Origin: a virus
Direction: 5' to 3' (one strand)
Virus record (IMG/VR): IMGVR_UViG_3300044730_001493
Coordinates: 1 to 25,359 of that record
Length of the DNA stretch: 25,359 nt
In this document: positions 16,462-22,667 of the stretch, one piece after another
Position numbering within the stretch: the stretch's first letter is position 1
Layout of the letters: every line of letters begins with the position of its first letter
Notes under the pieces: generated by a model
Told to the model about the DNA's origin: nothing
Seen by the model: the letters and a program-made list of their open reading frames with translations, nothing else
The model's database searches: none
Program-made: the position numbers and the translations under genes

Positions 16462-17925
16462 ATGAAAAAATTTGTAATTCTTGGGTCTGGAACTTCTGGG
16501 TTGATTGCTGCGACAATGATAAAAAAACGTTGGGGAGACCAGGTAAGTGTCTCCCTATATTATGATGCAAAGAAAAGAAACATTGCAGTTGGTGAAAGCA
16601 CAACACCAATTGTCACATATTTCCTAAAAAAATATCTAGATGTAGATATTACTGATTTTTTAAAGGATACTGGAAGTACCGTAAAACTAGGAATTAATTT
16701 TAAAGATTGGATTCCTGGAGTAGAATATTTTCACGGATTTCCAGAATTAGATTTTTCTAATACTCATTATCCTGAAAGTTTGTATTCAATTTTAATTGAC
16801 AATTATGATGGAGGAATGAATTACTCTAAAGCAACTTCAACCTTGCCGAGTCATACATTTAGATTTGTTCACGCCCTACACATAGACACTCAAGTATTTT
16901 CAAAGTATCTTGAAGAAAGAATTGGGAATGATATTGAAATCATTGATGATATTGCAGAAAAGGTAAACTCTGATGGTGAAAATATTCAGAGTATTGTTTT
17001 TAAAAATTCTGGTGAGGTAAAGGCAGATTTTTATATCGATGCATCTGGATTTAACGCAATCTTGTTAAAAGAATTAAATCCAAAGTGGAATGATATATCA
17101 GACTATTTGCCTATTAATAGAGCAATTCCTCAACAAGTTCCCCATCAATTTGCAGAAGTTCCTTCGTACACTCTGGCAGAAGCAACTGACAATGGATGGA
17201 TATGGAGAATTCCAATCGGAAATAGATACGGAACTGGATACTTATATTCATCCAGATTTACTTCTGATGAAGAAGCAAGAATAAAATACAATCAGTGGAT
17301 TGTAGAAAATTTCAATACAGAACTTCAAACAGATAGAATTATTGAATACAATCCAGGATATTATGAAAATCACTGGATAGGTAATTGTATGGCAGTAGGA
17401 TTGTCAAGCGGATTTGTTGAACCTTTAGAATCCACTGGTATTCATATTATCATTCAGCAACTGAAAGATTTTATTGAGTATAATCCAACACTTAATAACT
17501 TAAAATACAACAGAATGGAGTGCAACCGTCGTTGTAATAGTTTGTATAAAGAAGTCGTAGAGTTTGTCTGTTTACATTACAATACCAATCGCACAGATTC
17601 TGAATTCTGGAGATATATGACTTCTCATAAAACAGAATGGGTAAAAGCATTTGATGAGAAATGTAGAGAAGAGTTTCTAGAAGAAATTAGTATTGAAAAT
17701 GGTAAAGAGTTTTGGCACGTTGATAGTTATATTCAGGTTGCTCAAGGTCTTCAAATGTTTAATCCAGAATCAATTCAAAAGTTTTTAGATTCTTTGCCAG
17801 ATGGAAAACAAATTTTAGAAAATTGTCGTATTCGTTATGAAGAAGTTCAGAGAGCAAAAAGACAGAATATGAATATCCCTCACCATTCCGTATTAAATGG
17901 GTCGGTCATCATAAATAATCATTAA
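16462..17925 (+). CDS. Flavin-dependent halogenase (tryptophan halogenase family), VirX1-like
   Basis: 487 residues. The N-terminal FAD-binding Rossmann motif is GSGTSG (8-13). VGESTTP (43-49) is the halogenase flavin loop. K75 in VKLGINF is at the position of the catalytic lysine. WIWRIP (246-251) is the WxWxIP signature that separates halogenases from monooxygenases. SGFVEPLESTG (316-326) carries the catalytic Glu323 and the halide-site residues S324-G326. All key residues are present, so an active enzyme is expected: it would turn FADH2, oxygen and halide into a halogenating species. Cyanophage Syn10 encodes a relative, VirX1, reported to iodinate varied aromatic substrates. It sits between fibre genes, with ATTAAATA at 16434-16441 as a weak late-promoter candidate. 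A flavin reductase is not encoded here and must come from the host. The natural substrate is unknown. Confidence 0.9.
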   Translation: MKKFVILGSGTSGLIAATMIKKRWGDQVSVSLYYDAKKRNIAVGESTTPIVTYFLKKYLDVDITDFLKDTGSTVKLGINFKDWIPGVEYFHGFPELDFSNTHYPESLYSILIDNYDGGMNYSKATSTLPSHTFRFVHALHIDTQVFSKYLEERIGNDIEIIDDIAEKVNSDGENIQSIVFKNSGEVKADFYIDASGFNAILLKELNPKWNDISDYLPINRAIPQQVPHQFAEVPSYTLAEATDNGWIWRIPIGNRYGTGYLYSSRFTSDEEARIKYNQWIVENFNTELQTDRIIEYNPGYYENHWIGNCMAVGLSSGFVEPLESTGIHIIIQQLKDFIEYNPTLNNLKYNRMECNRRCNSLYKEVVEFVCLHYNTNRTDSEFWRYMTSHKTEWVKAFDEKCREEFLEEISIENGKEFWHVDSYIQVAQGLQMFNPESIQKFLDSLPDGKQILENCRIRYEEVQRAKRQNMNIPHHSVLNGSVIINNH

Positions 17926-17940
17926 AAAGTAGTAAGTGAT

Positions 17941-19029
17941 ATGGCAGCATCTGTAACAAAAGAAGGTCCTTACTATTCTTCTGGGTCTATTTCTTTTAGT
18001 TCTTTGAGAAGTAATTTCAAAGAAGCAGGGTCTGGTTCAATTAGTGCATCAGAGTTAAGAAGAAACACAACTGTAACAAATACAAATCCAATTGTTCCAG
18101 ACGCTACAGAAAATAGCAATATTTCTACTTCTTCAAATCTAGCAATATCACAATTCAGAAATTCAATCAAGTTTTATTACATCACTCAAACTGGCACTGA
18201 TGTCAATTTTGATATTGATGCTCAATCTTGGAATGGTAATCTAACTAAAAACATCAGAAAGTGGATGTATATCAATGGAACTTGTGGTTCCAATTCTGTA
18301 TCCTCAACAGCAGCAGACTTTAATACAACTGCTTATAACTTAACTGTTGATGTTTCTGGTGGAATTTATGGTGCCTCTGGTGCTGGTGGCACCGGTGCTA
18401 CTATCAGTGGTGGTAGTGGTGGTCCTGCTCTGTCTATGAATTCTTCTGGTGGAAATAATATCGTCGTATTTGTAAGAAGTAGTGCTAACATTTATGGTGG
18501 TGGTGGAGGTGGAGAAAAAGGAGCAACAGGTGCAGCAGGAAGCCCTGGAACTTGCACAGATTCTTATACTGCTTCTAATTGTGGAGGTTGTCCTGGATGT
18601 GCTAGTGGATATGTTGAAGGTGGTTGTTGGAGTGCTGGCGAATGTGCTAGAAGGCAGGTTTGTAACTGGTGGGGAAATTGTTGGTGGGAAGCATCTGCTT
18701 GGACGCATTATAGAACTTGCACTAGAACCTATGGAGTTTCTGGTGGAACTGGTGGAGAAGGAGGTAATGGTGGACCCGGAAGGGGTTATAATAATGCAGG
18801 ATCTTTAGCGGGTGCTGGTGGTGCCGCTGGTGGTCCTAATAATGGATGTGGTTCTACCAATGGCGCAACAGGAGAAACTGGTGGTAGTGGTGGAGACTGG
18901 GGTTCTAGTGGTGGTAATACAACAAATAGTGGAAATGGTGGATCTTCAGGAAGAGCAATTTCTGGATCTAATTATACAGTCACTGGCACAATTAATTCCT
19001 CAACAATTAAAGGATTATACCTACCATAA
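17941..19029 (+). CDS. Gly-rich, Cys/Trp-rich adhesin-like tail protein
   Basis: 362 residues. The N-terminus has repeated SGSIS(F/A)S(S/E)LR motifs (14-42, again near 68-76) that occur in cyanophage tail fibre proteins. Residues 139-200 and 267-340 are Gly-rich, and 191-205 show five collagen-like Gly-X-Y triplets. Between them, 205-260 holds nine cysteines (205, 214, 217, 220, 229, 235, 241, 247, 260) and six tryptophans (230, 243, 244, 248, 249, 254). The C-terminus (NYTVTGTINSSTIKGLYLP) is a short conserved-looking tip. Gly-rich sandwiches with variable inserts are known from T4-like receptor-binding adhesins such as phage S16 gp38; similarity is in style only. It follows the halogenase by 15 bases and is probably virion-surface exposed. 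Cysteines may form disulfides or bind metal. Confidence 0.8.
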   Translation: MAASVTKEGPYYSSGSISFSSLRSNFKEAGSGSISASELRRNTTVTNTNPIVPDATENSNISTSSNLAISQFRNSIKFYYITQTGTDVNFDIDAQSWNGNLTKNIRKWMYINGTCGSNSVSSTAADFNTTAYNLTVDVSGGIYGASGAGGTGATISGGSGGPALSMNSSGGNNIVVFVRSSANIYGGGGGGEKGATGAAGSPGTCTDSYTASNCGGCPGCASGYVEGGCWSAGECARRQVCNWWGNCWWEASAWTHYRTCTRTYGVSGGTGGEGGNGGPGRGYNNAGSLAGAGGAAGGPNNGCGSTNGATGETGGSGGDWGSSGGNTTNSGNGGSSGRAISGSNYTVTGTINSSTIKGLYLP

Positions 19030-19035
19030 TAAATA
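19028..19035 (+). promoter_or_regulatory. NATAAATA late-promoter-like motif
   Basis: AATAAATA at 19028-19035 overlaps the stop of the adhesin-like gene and lies 24 bases before the ATG at 19060. It is the third such motif at a gene boundary in the fibre region. Confidence 0.4.
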
Positions 19036-19059
19036 TTTTTAAAATTTGAATTGATTAAA

Positions 19060-19380
19060 ATGTCTGAAAATCAAGATTATCCTTCATTACTAGAGCAGGG
19101 TAAAAATCTAGCAAAGTTTTCTTGGGATGTAATTAACTACATTCATAAAAATCAGGGAGAAGTGTTAATCGTCTCTGATAAAGTATTTGATGAAAGACTT
19201 GAAATTTGTAGAGGTTGTGAAAAATATGATAAGTATGAGAATAGGTGTAGAGAATGTGGATGCTTCATTCCAGCGAAAGCAAAAATTATCTTGGATAGTT
19301 GTCCACTAAACAAATGGACGGAAGATAAGGAAGGTTGGGATAAGAAGTTTGAAGATATTACAAAAAAACTTGAAGAATAG
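19060..19380 (+). CDS. Small zinc-ribbon-like protein, function unknown
   Basis: 106 residues starting MSENQDYPSLLEQGKNLAKF; ATG 19060 was chosen over TTG 19051. C50-x2-C53, C63-x2-C66, C68 and C81 in CRGCEKY, CRECGCF and CPLNKW form a likely metal-binding knuckle. The ICxxC ... CxxCGC ... CPLxKW pattern is common in small cyanophage proteins near tail genes and host-like proteins of unknown role. The flanks are helical and charged (N-terminal helix about 7-30, C-terminal KKFEDITKKLEE). It is the last gene before a strong terminator, so it closes the fibre/halogenase transcription unit. Confidence 0.72.
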   Translation: MSENQDYPSLLEQGKNLAKFSWDVINYIHKNQGEVLIVSDKVFDERLEICRGCEKYDKYENRCRECGCFIPAKAKIILDSCPLNKWTEDKEGWDKKFEDITKKLEE

Positions 19381-19399
19381 ACACTTGACAAACTGGCAC

Positions 19400-19424
19400 A
19401 GGGGGGTCGCAAGACCCCTTTTTT
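19400..19424 (+). terminator. Rho-independent terminator
   Basis: GGGGTC (19403-19408), loop GCAA, GACCCC (19413-19418), extendable by two G.T pairs and one A-T, followed by a T run to 19424. It lies 20 bases after the stop of the zinc-ribbon gene and would end the late fibre transcript ahead of the helicase. It also sits between a TTGACA and a TATAAT. Confidence 0.9.
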
Positions 19425-19429
19425 GCTGC

Positions 19430-19435
19430 TATAAT
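19430..19435 (+). promoter_or_regulatory. -10 box of the helicase promoter; -35 displaced or weak
   Basis: TATAAT at 19430-19435 precedes the helicase start by 13 bases (or 22 to the second ATG). The hexamer 17 bases upstream is only TCGCAA. A perfect TTGACA at 19385-19390 lies 39 bases away, with the terminator hairpin in between. Confidence 0.6.
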
Positions 19436-19448
19436 ATTCCTATATTCA

Positions 19449-20684
19449 ATGAGACCGATGATTCAACTTCGTCCTCACCAACAAATTGCTCTGGATGCTC
19501 TGGCACAGCATCTTAAAGGGGTGTGTGTCTTCCCCACTGGCGGCGGTAAGACCAACGTGGGCATCTTTGATGCTCTGCGTGTGTTTGAGTCTGCTACTCC
19601 CAAGACCATTGTGGTGACGGCACCCCGCATCCTCCTGGCAGAGCAGTTGTCTGCTGAATACCTTGAGTTTATCACCAATGCTTCTGTGATGCACGTTCAC
19701 AGCGGTGAAACTCATCACTTCAGCAGCACTCGTCCCAACGTGATTCGCACTTGGTATGAGCAAACTCAAGGTCACAAACTGATCTTCACCACTTACAACT
19801 CTCTGCAGCAACTTGCAAAGGCAGATATTGAGGTGGATACGATTTACTTTGATGAGGCACATAATAGCGTTCAACGTCACTTCTTTCCTGCTGTAGAGCA
19901 TTTTGCTGCTGAAGCAAAGCGTTGCTACTTCTTTACTGCAACTCCCAAATATTCTGCCACCGTTGCAAAACCTGGTATGAATGATGTTGCTGTCTACGGC
20001 AATATTATCGCCAAAGTTCCTGCTCCTGAATTGGTGCAGGGTGGTTATATCATTCCTCCCAAAGTGATTACTGCTCCGATGCGTCTGTCCGTCAAGGGTG
20101 AGGATATTGCTCAACGGGACTGTGAGTATCTGATGCAAATTATTCAGGACAATCCTGTTGATAAGATTCTGGTGTGTGCAAAGGCAACTCGCCACATTAT
20201 TGCTTTGCTGTCTGAATCTGACTTTGCCGACCAACTTGCCGAGCAAGGTTACTCTGTGCTGCACATTACTGCCAAGCACGGTGCTTTTATTGACGGGCAG
20301 AAGGTCAATCGTGAAGTGTTTTTTGACACCCTGAATGCTTGGGGCAAAGACCCTGACAAAAAGTTTGTGGTCCTGCATCACAGCATTCTGGCAGAGGGCA
20401 TCAACATTTCTGCTCTGGAAGCGGTCGTATTCCTCCGCTCTATGGACGTTGTGGGCATCGGTCAGACCGTTGGTCGGACTCTGCGTCTGCACCCCCAGGA
20501 TGCTGCTGGAATCCGCTCTGGGACGCTTCAGGCAGGCGACCTGGAGTCCTACACCAAATCCTATGGTCTGGTGGTCTGCCCCGTCTTTGACAAGGCATCC
20601 ACGGGCACTGCGAAGGCAGTCCAGAATGTGGTGGACATCATCTTCAAGCAAGGTGAGGTTGCTGTGTCGGTGGTCCGCCGCTGA
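19449..20684 (+). CDS. SF2 DNA/RNA helicase, DEAH-box (UvsW/ResIII-like)
   Basis: 411 residues. Helicase motifs are all visible: Q-like LRPHQQ (7-12), motif I PTGGGKT (29-35), Ia TAPR (57-60), II DEAH (135-138), III TATP (163-166), V EGINI (316-320) and VI QTVGRTLR (339-346). It would unwind or anneal nucleic acid using ATP. T4 UvsW has the same layout and controls recombination and replication switching; this gene is shorter and may be a separate helicase. The leader is almost absent if ATG 19449 is used. ATG 19458 gives a 22-base gap from the -10, matching other promoters here, and may be the real start. The gene is clearly richer in GC than its neighbours, most of all in its last third, which suggests a different origin or codon selection. 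Confidence 0.88.
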   Translation: MRPMIQLRPHQQIALDALAQHLKGVCVFPTGGGKTNVGIFDALRVFESATPKTIVVTAPRILLAEQLSAEYLEFITNASVMHVHSGETHHFSSTRPNVIRTWYEQTQGHKLIFTTYNSLQQLAKADIEVDTIYFDEAHNSVQRHFFPAVEHFAAEAKRCYFFTATPKYSATVAKPGMNDVAVYGNIIAKVPAPELVQGGYIIPPKVITAPMRLSVKGEDIAQRDCEYLMQIIQDNPVDKILVCAKATRHIIALLSESDFADQLAEQGYSVLHITAKHGAFIDGQKVNREVFFDTLNAWGKDPDKKFVVLHHSILAEGINISALEAVVFLRSMDVVGIGQTVGRTLRLHPQDAAGIRSGTLQAGDLESYTKSYGLVVCPVFDKASTGTAKAVQNVVDIIFKQGEVAVSVVRR

Positions 20685-20701
20685 CACTTTGCAAACTGTC
20701 A
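20682..20701. promoter_or_regulatory. 20-base near-perfect palindrome, possible operator
   Basis: TGACACTTTGCAAACTGTCA reads the same on both strands except for one symmetric pair. It starts at the helicase stop codon and lies about ten bases upstream of the weak -35 at 20711. It has no loop, which favours a dimer binding site over a terminator. Confidence 0.4.
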
Positions 20702-20710
20702 CAACAGACA

Positions 20711-20738
20711 CTTAAAGACTGCCCAAATCCCTTATAAT
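20711..20738 (+). promoter_or_regulatory. Sigma70-type promoter with weak -35
   Basis: TATAAT at 20733-20738, with CTTAAA at 20711-20716 (16-base spacer, three of six consensus matches). The spacer (AGACTGCCCAAATCCC) resembles the spacers of the promoters at 7738, 8167 and 22296. It faces the small gene at 20768. Confidence 0.65.
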
Positions 20739-20767
20739 ATACTCATACACAAAGGAGGAATCCTCAA

Positions 20768-20908
20768 ATGCGTTGCAAAGTTCAACTCTACGTTGCTGGC
20801 AAAGTCTTCTATGAGGAAGTGCAAGCACGGGATTATGATGATGCCAAGCGTACTGCTCTTGCTCGCAATCCTAGTGCTAGAATTATCAGTGTCACTGTAG
20901 TTTATTGA
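20768..20908 (+). CDS. 46-residue protein of unknown function
   Basis: The frame begins MRCKVQLYVAGKVFYEEVQA and ends with IISVTVVY, reading as strand-strand-helix-strand. It has the strongest ribosome site in the window, AAGGAGG at 20752-20758, nine bases before the ATG, which supports translation. The length and the central helix ARDYDDAKRTALARNP resemble small proteins repeatedly found in cyanophage early regions, but no function is known to me. Base composition is closer to the helicase than to the genes downstream. Its TGA shares the A with the next ATG, so the two are coupled. Confidence 0.72.
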   Translation: MRCKVQLYVAGKVFYEEVQARDYDDAKRTALARNPSARIISVTVVY

Positions 20909-21135
20909 TGACTAATATTCAAAAAGAAGGTATTCTTGATCCTAAACCGGGAGACCCAAATGGTTTTGTAAGTAAAGATGGTGAATGGGCAGCAGTGTGC
21001 TGGACTGGTAAAAAATACATCATCATTTACAAAGGACAACAAGTTCACACTGCAAACAATTATAAATCTGCAGTGTCCTATATCAAAAAAGCAAGCAAAG
21101 GTCAATCTGTCTCATCTTTGGATCAATTTCTATGA
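20908..21135 (+). CDS. Small basic protein, function unknown
   Basis: 75 residues beginning MTNIQKEGILDPKPGDPNGF. The start ATG overlaps the upstream TGA (TGATG); an in-frame TTG at 20905 is less likely. The middle (GEWAAVCWTGKKYIIIYKGQ) is a predicted beta-sheet and the C-terminal third is basic and helical (YKSAVSYIKKASKG). No metal site or membrane segment is seen. Basic charge and size would suit nucleic-acid or protein binding, which is inference only. Confidence 0.68.
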   Translation: MTNIQKEGILDPKPGDPNGFVSKDGEWAAVCWTGKKYIIIYKGQQVHTANNYKSAVSYIKKASKGQSVSSLDQFL

Positions 21136-21335
21136 AAAGACTTCTTGCAATTCCGTTTCTGATTGCGTTTGCGACTCCAGCATCTGCAAATGAGATGATG
21201 ATTACTGTAAATGTAAATCGGGTTTGTGCTGCGATTGTGAATATTCCTTATGCATCGGATAATTTTTCTGATGCGGAATGGGAACAATTCAAGCAATGTT
21301 TGCAATTTATGAGGCAGTTTAACGGTATTAAATAG
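21132..21335 (+). CDS. Small secreted protein with Sec signal peptide
   Basis: 67 residues. MKR is followed by a hydrophobic core (LLAIPFLIAFA) and an ASA|NE cleavage site after residue 19, a textbook Sec signal peptide. The mature 48 residues carry C32 and C56, which could form a disulfide in the periplasm, and an aromatic acidic helix (SDAEWEQFKQ). The start overlaps the upstream stop (ATGA). A periplasmic role during infection, for example in lysis control or superinfection exclusion, is possible, but nothing in the sequence specifies it. Confidence 0.7.
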   Translation: MKRLLAIPFLIAFATPASANEMMITVNVNRVCAAIVNIPYASDNFSDAEWEQFKQCLQFMRQFNGIK

Positions 21336-21353
21336 ACATAATGCTTTAATTAA

Positions 21354-21632
21354 ATGACTGCTTCCTACTATTTTTGGTTTTTTGTTTTTGCTGTAATTGC
21401 TTACTTTATCGTAACTGATAATAGTGTTGCAATTCTAGTGAATCTTATTTCCAAATTAGTAGGAATTTGGTTTGAAAGAATGAAGTGGATGCTACTGAAT
21501 GATCCAAGAAATCCAATTGTAAAATACTTGATTTGGCGTCGTTCTTTGAAACTTGCGAAGGAAATTCAAAATGAAATCGAAATGGAACGTAGATCCAAAG
21601 AATCCAACGACAATCGCAAGACTGTTGAGTGA
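21354..21632 (+). CDS. Small membrane protein, function unknown
   Basis: 92 residues beginning MTASYYFWFFVFAVIAYFIV. One membrane segment spans about 5-20 and a second hydrophobic stretch about 24-40; the rest is a basic then charged cytoplasmic-type tail (IWRRSLKLAKEIQNEIEMER). One or two membrane helices and a charged tail are compatible with a holin-like or inner-membrane regulator, but no family is recognised. There is no clear ribosome site. It overlaps the next gene by 62 bases in another frame. Confidence 0.62.
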   Translation: MTASYYFWFFVFAVIAYFIVTDNSVAILVNLISKLVGIWFERMKWMLLNDPRNPIVKYLIWRRSLKLAKEIQNEIEMERRSKESNDNRKTVE

Positions 21633-21747
21633 ATTAGAAGGAGCAACCTACATTTTAGATTGTCTTGATGACCAGGAAGCGTATGATTATATCAGTAAAT
21701 TAAAACAAAAATACTACAAGGAATATTTTAGATCAAATGCTAAATAA
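21571..21747 (+). CDS. 58-residue protein, function unknown
   Basis: Start ATG 21571 (MKSKWNVDPKNPTTIARLLS) is preceded by GAAGGAAA, a fair ribosome site; an in-frame TTG at 21553 was not used. The chain is almost all helical, with ELEGATYILDCLDDQEAYDY and a basic end (KLKQKYYKEYF). It begins inside the upstream membrane-protein gene. Long overlaps like this are common for compact cyanophage early genes. No motif is recognised. Confidence 0.6.
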   Translation: MKSKWNVDPKNPTTIARLLSELEGATYILDCLDDQEAYDYISKLKQKYYKEYFRSNAK

Positions 21748-21766
21748 CCCCATATGGAGATTACAT

Positions 21767-22096
21767 ATGCTCTCTACCCAATATAGATTGAAACTTGAAG
21801 GTATTTGTGAAAAGATTGCAAAGCAACAAGAAGTATCTCTGGAGGAGATGATCTGGGCAGAGAAACTTGCAAATGTAAATCCAACAGCAGCAAAGTTTCT
21901 TCGTCAGGCAAGAAGAAATGCAGAGAATCCTAATATGCAAGAAGGTGATATGGATGACTTTCTAAACCAGTTGGATATCGGTGGTTTGGGTCACGAAAGT
22001 AAAGGAATCAGAGGTTTTGATTCGCCTGATGACATTGCAGAATGGTTTGGTCGTGATAGGGACAATGATAATGATGAGTGGAGAAGGAGAGACTGA
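21767..22096 (+). CDS. Conserved-type cyanophage protein, function unknown
   Basis: 109 residues. ATG 21767 has GGAGA six bases upstream and is preferred over ATG 21737. The N-terminal 70 residues are helical (STQYRLKLEGICEKIAKQQE, then LEEMIWAEKLANVNPTAAKF), followed by an Asp/Gly-rich linker (QEGDMDDFLNQLDIGG) and a short C-terminal helix ending EWRRRD. I recognise the style from conserved hypothetical proteins in T4-like cyanophages, but know no function. The stop shares a base with the next start. Confidence 0.7.
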   Translation: MLSTQYRLKLEGICEKIAKQQEVSLEEMIWAEKLANVNPTAAKFLRQARRNAENPNMQEGDMDDFLNQLDIGGLGHESKGIRGFDSPDDIAEWFGRDRDNDNDEWRRRD

Positions 22097-22299
22097 TGAA
22101 AACATTTCCGGAGTTTCTTTTTGAAGAAGAAAAATCTTCAAAGGCAACAGCAGGATATATTGACGAACCAAAAGGCAATGAAAAGTGCTCCAATTGCAAT
22201 ATGTGGAGACCACCTAATGCCTGCACTGCTGTAAAAGGTAAAATTTCCCCTGATGGATGGTGTAAGTGGCATCAGTATGACCGCAAAAACAAGTCTTGA
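22096..22299 (+). CDS. HiPIP-like small protein with four cysteines
   Basis: 67 residues from ATG 22096 (TGATG overlap with the upstream stop). Four cysteines, C31, C34, C43 and C56, sit in CSNCNMWRPPNAC and ISPDGWCKWHQ. The C-x2-C ... C ... GWCxxW/H arrangement with the conserved GWC is that of high-potential iron-sulphur proteins, which hold a 4Fe-4S cluster for electron transfer, though the spacing (x8, x12) is shorter than in classic members. Small phage proteins with this pattern are widespread and uncharacterised. Without a signal peptide it would be cytoplasmic, unlike most HiPIPs, so zinc binding is a real alternative. Its stop codon lies in the -35 box of the next promoter. Confidence 0.65.
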   Translation: MKTFPEFLFEEEKSSKATAGYIDEPKGNEKCSNCNMWRPPNACTAVKGKISPDGWCKWHQYDRKNKS

Positions 22300-22324
22300 C
22301 AAAAGACTCTAAACACCCTATAAT
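22296..22324 (+). promoter_or_regulatory. Sigma70-type promoter, perfect boxes
   Basis: TTGACA at 22296-22301, 17-base spacer, TATAAT at 22319-22324. The TGA of the HiPIP-like gene is within the -35. It faces the gene at 22347, leaving 22 bases between the -10 and the ATG. Confidence 0.88.
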
Positions 22325-22346
22325 ACACCCATATACACCCATTATT

Positions 22347-22550
22347 ATGGAATACAAACCCTACAGTATGGAATGGAGTCGGCGGAGGTATCTTGCCGAA
22401 GCAATTCAACAATACTTTAATACTGATGCGTCTCTGGATGTGGTTCTTGACGACATTGTGAGTGTGCTTGAGGAGAATGTAGAGCATCATAAGAGTCGTG
22501 CTGACCGCTTTCAAGAAGTTTTGGACGGTTTAAAATCTTTACCATATTAA
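22347..22550 (+). CDS. Small acidic helical protein, function unknown
   Basis: 67 residues, MEYKPYSMEWSRRRYLAEAI onward. The only ATG downstream of the promoter fitting the frame is 22347; upstream codons lie within the promoter. The chain looks all-helical, with an aromatic/basic start and an acidic middle (DASLDVVLDDIVSVLEENVE). No ribosome site precedes it, and the leader is about 16 bases. No known family. Confidence 0.66.
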   Translation: MEYKPYSMEWSRRRYLAEAIQQYFNTDASLDVVLDDIVSVLEENVEHHKSRADRFQEVLDGLKSLPY

Positions 22551-22571
22551 GTGTATAGTTATGTGAAGCAA

Positions 22572-22599
22572 TTATCATAAAATCCAAACATTATGATAA
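22572..22599. repeat. Perfect 9-base inverted repeat in a 117-base intergenic gap
   Basis: TTATCATAA (22572-22580) and TTATGATAA (22591-22599) are exact reverse complements, with centres 19 bases apart, near two helical turns. It could be an operator or a weak hairpin; no T tract follows. The rest of the gap holds a possible -10. Confidence 0.5.
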
Positions 22600-22638
22600 A
22601 ATAGTAATGTGAGAGCACTACAACATAAAACTCTTTAT

Positions 22639-22644
22639 TATAAT
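22639..22644 (+). promoter_or_regulatory. Possible -10 box for the gene at 22668
   Basis: TATAAT at 22639-22644, 23 bases before the ATG, the same distance as at the other promoters here. The best -35 (ACTACA, 22617-22622) is poor. An activator acting at the inverted repeat upstream could compensate, which is inference. Confidence 0.4.
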
Positions 22645-22667
22645 GTTTTTTGTGCGTGGAGGTCATT

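Noticed and set aside
18340-18808. Frames on both strands within the Gly-rich adhesin gene
   Set aside because: Low-complexity GGT/GGA codons leave other frames open; only the 17941 frame has conserved fibre motifs throughout.
19446-20711. 421-codon open frame on the minus strand covering the helicase
   Set aside because: It is the antisense shadow of a gene with strong codon bias; the + strand frame has every SF2 helicase motif, and the antisense product has no recognisable domain or promoter.
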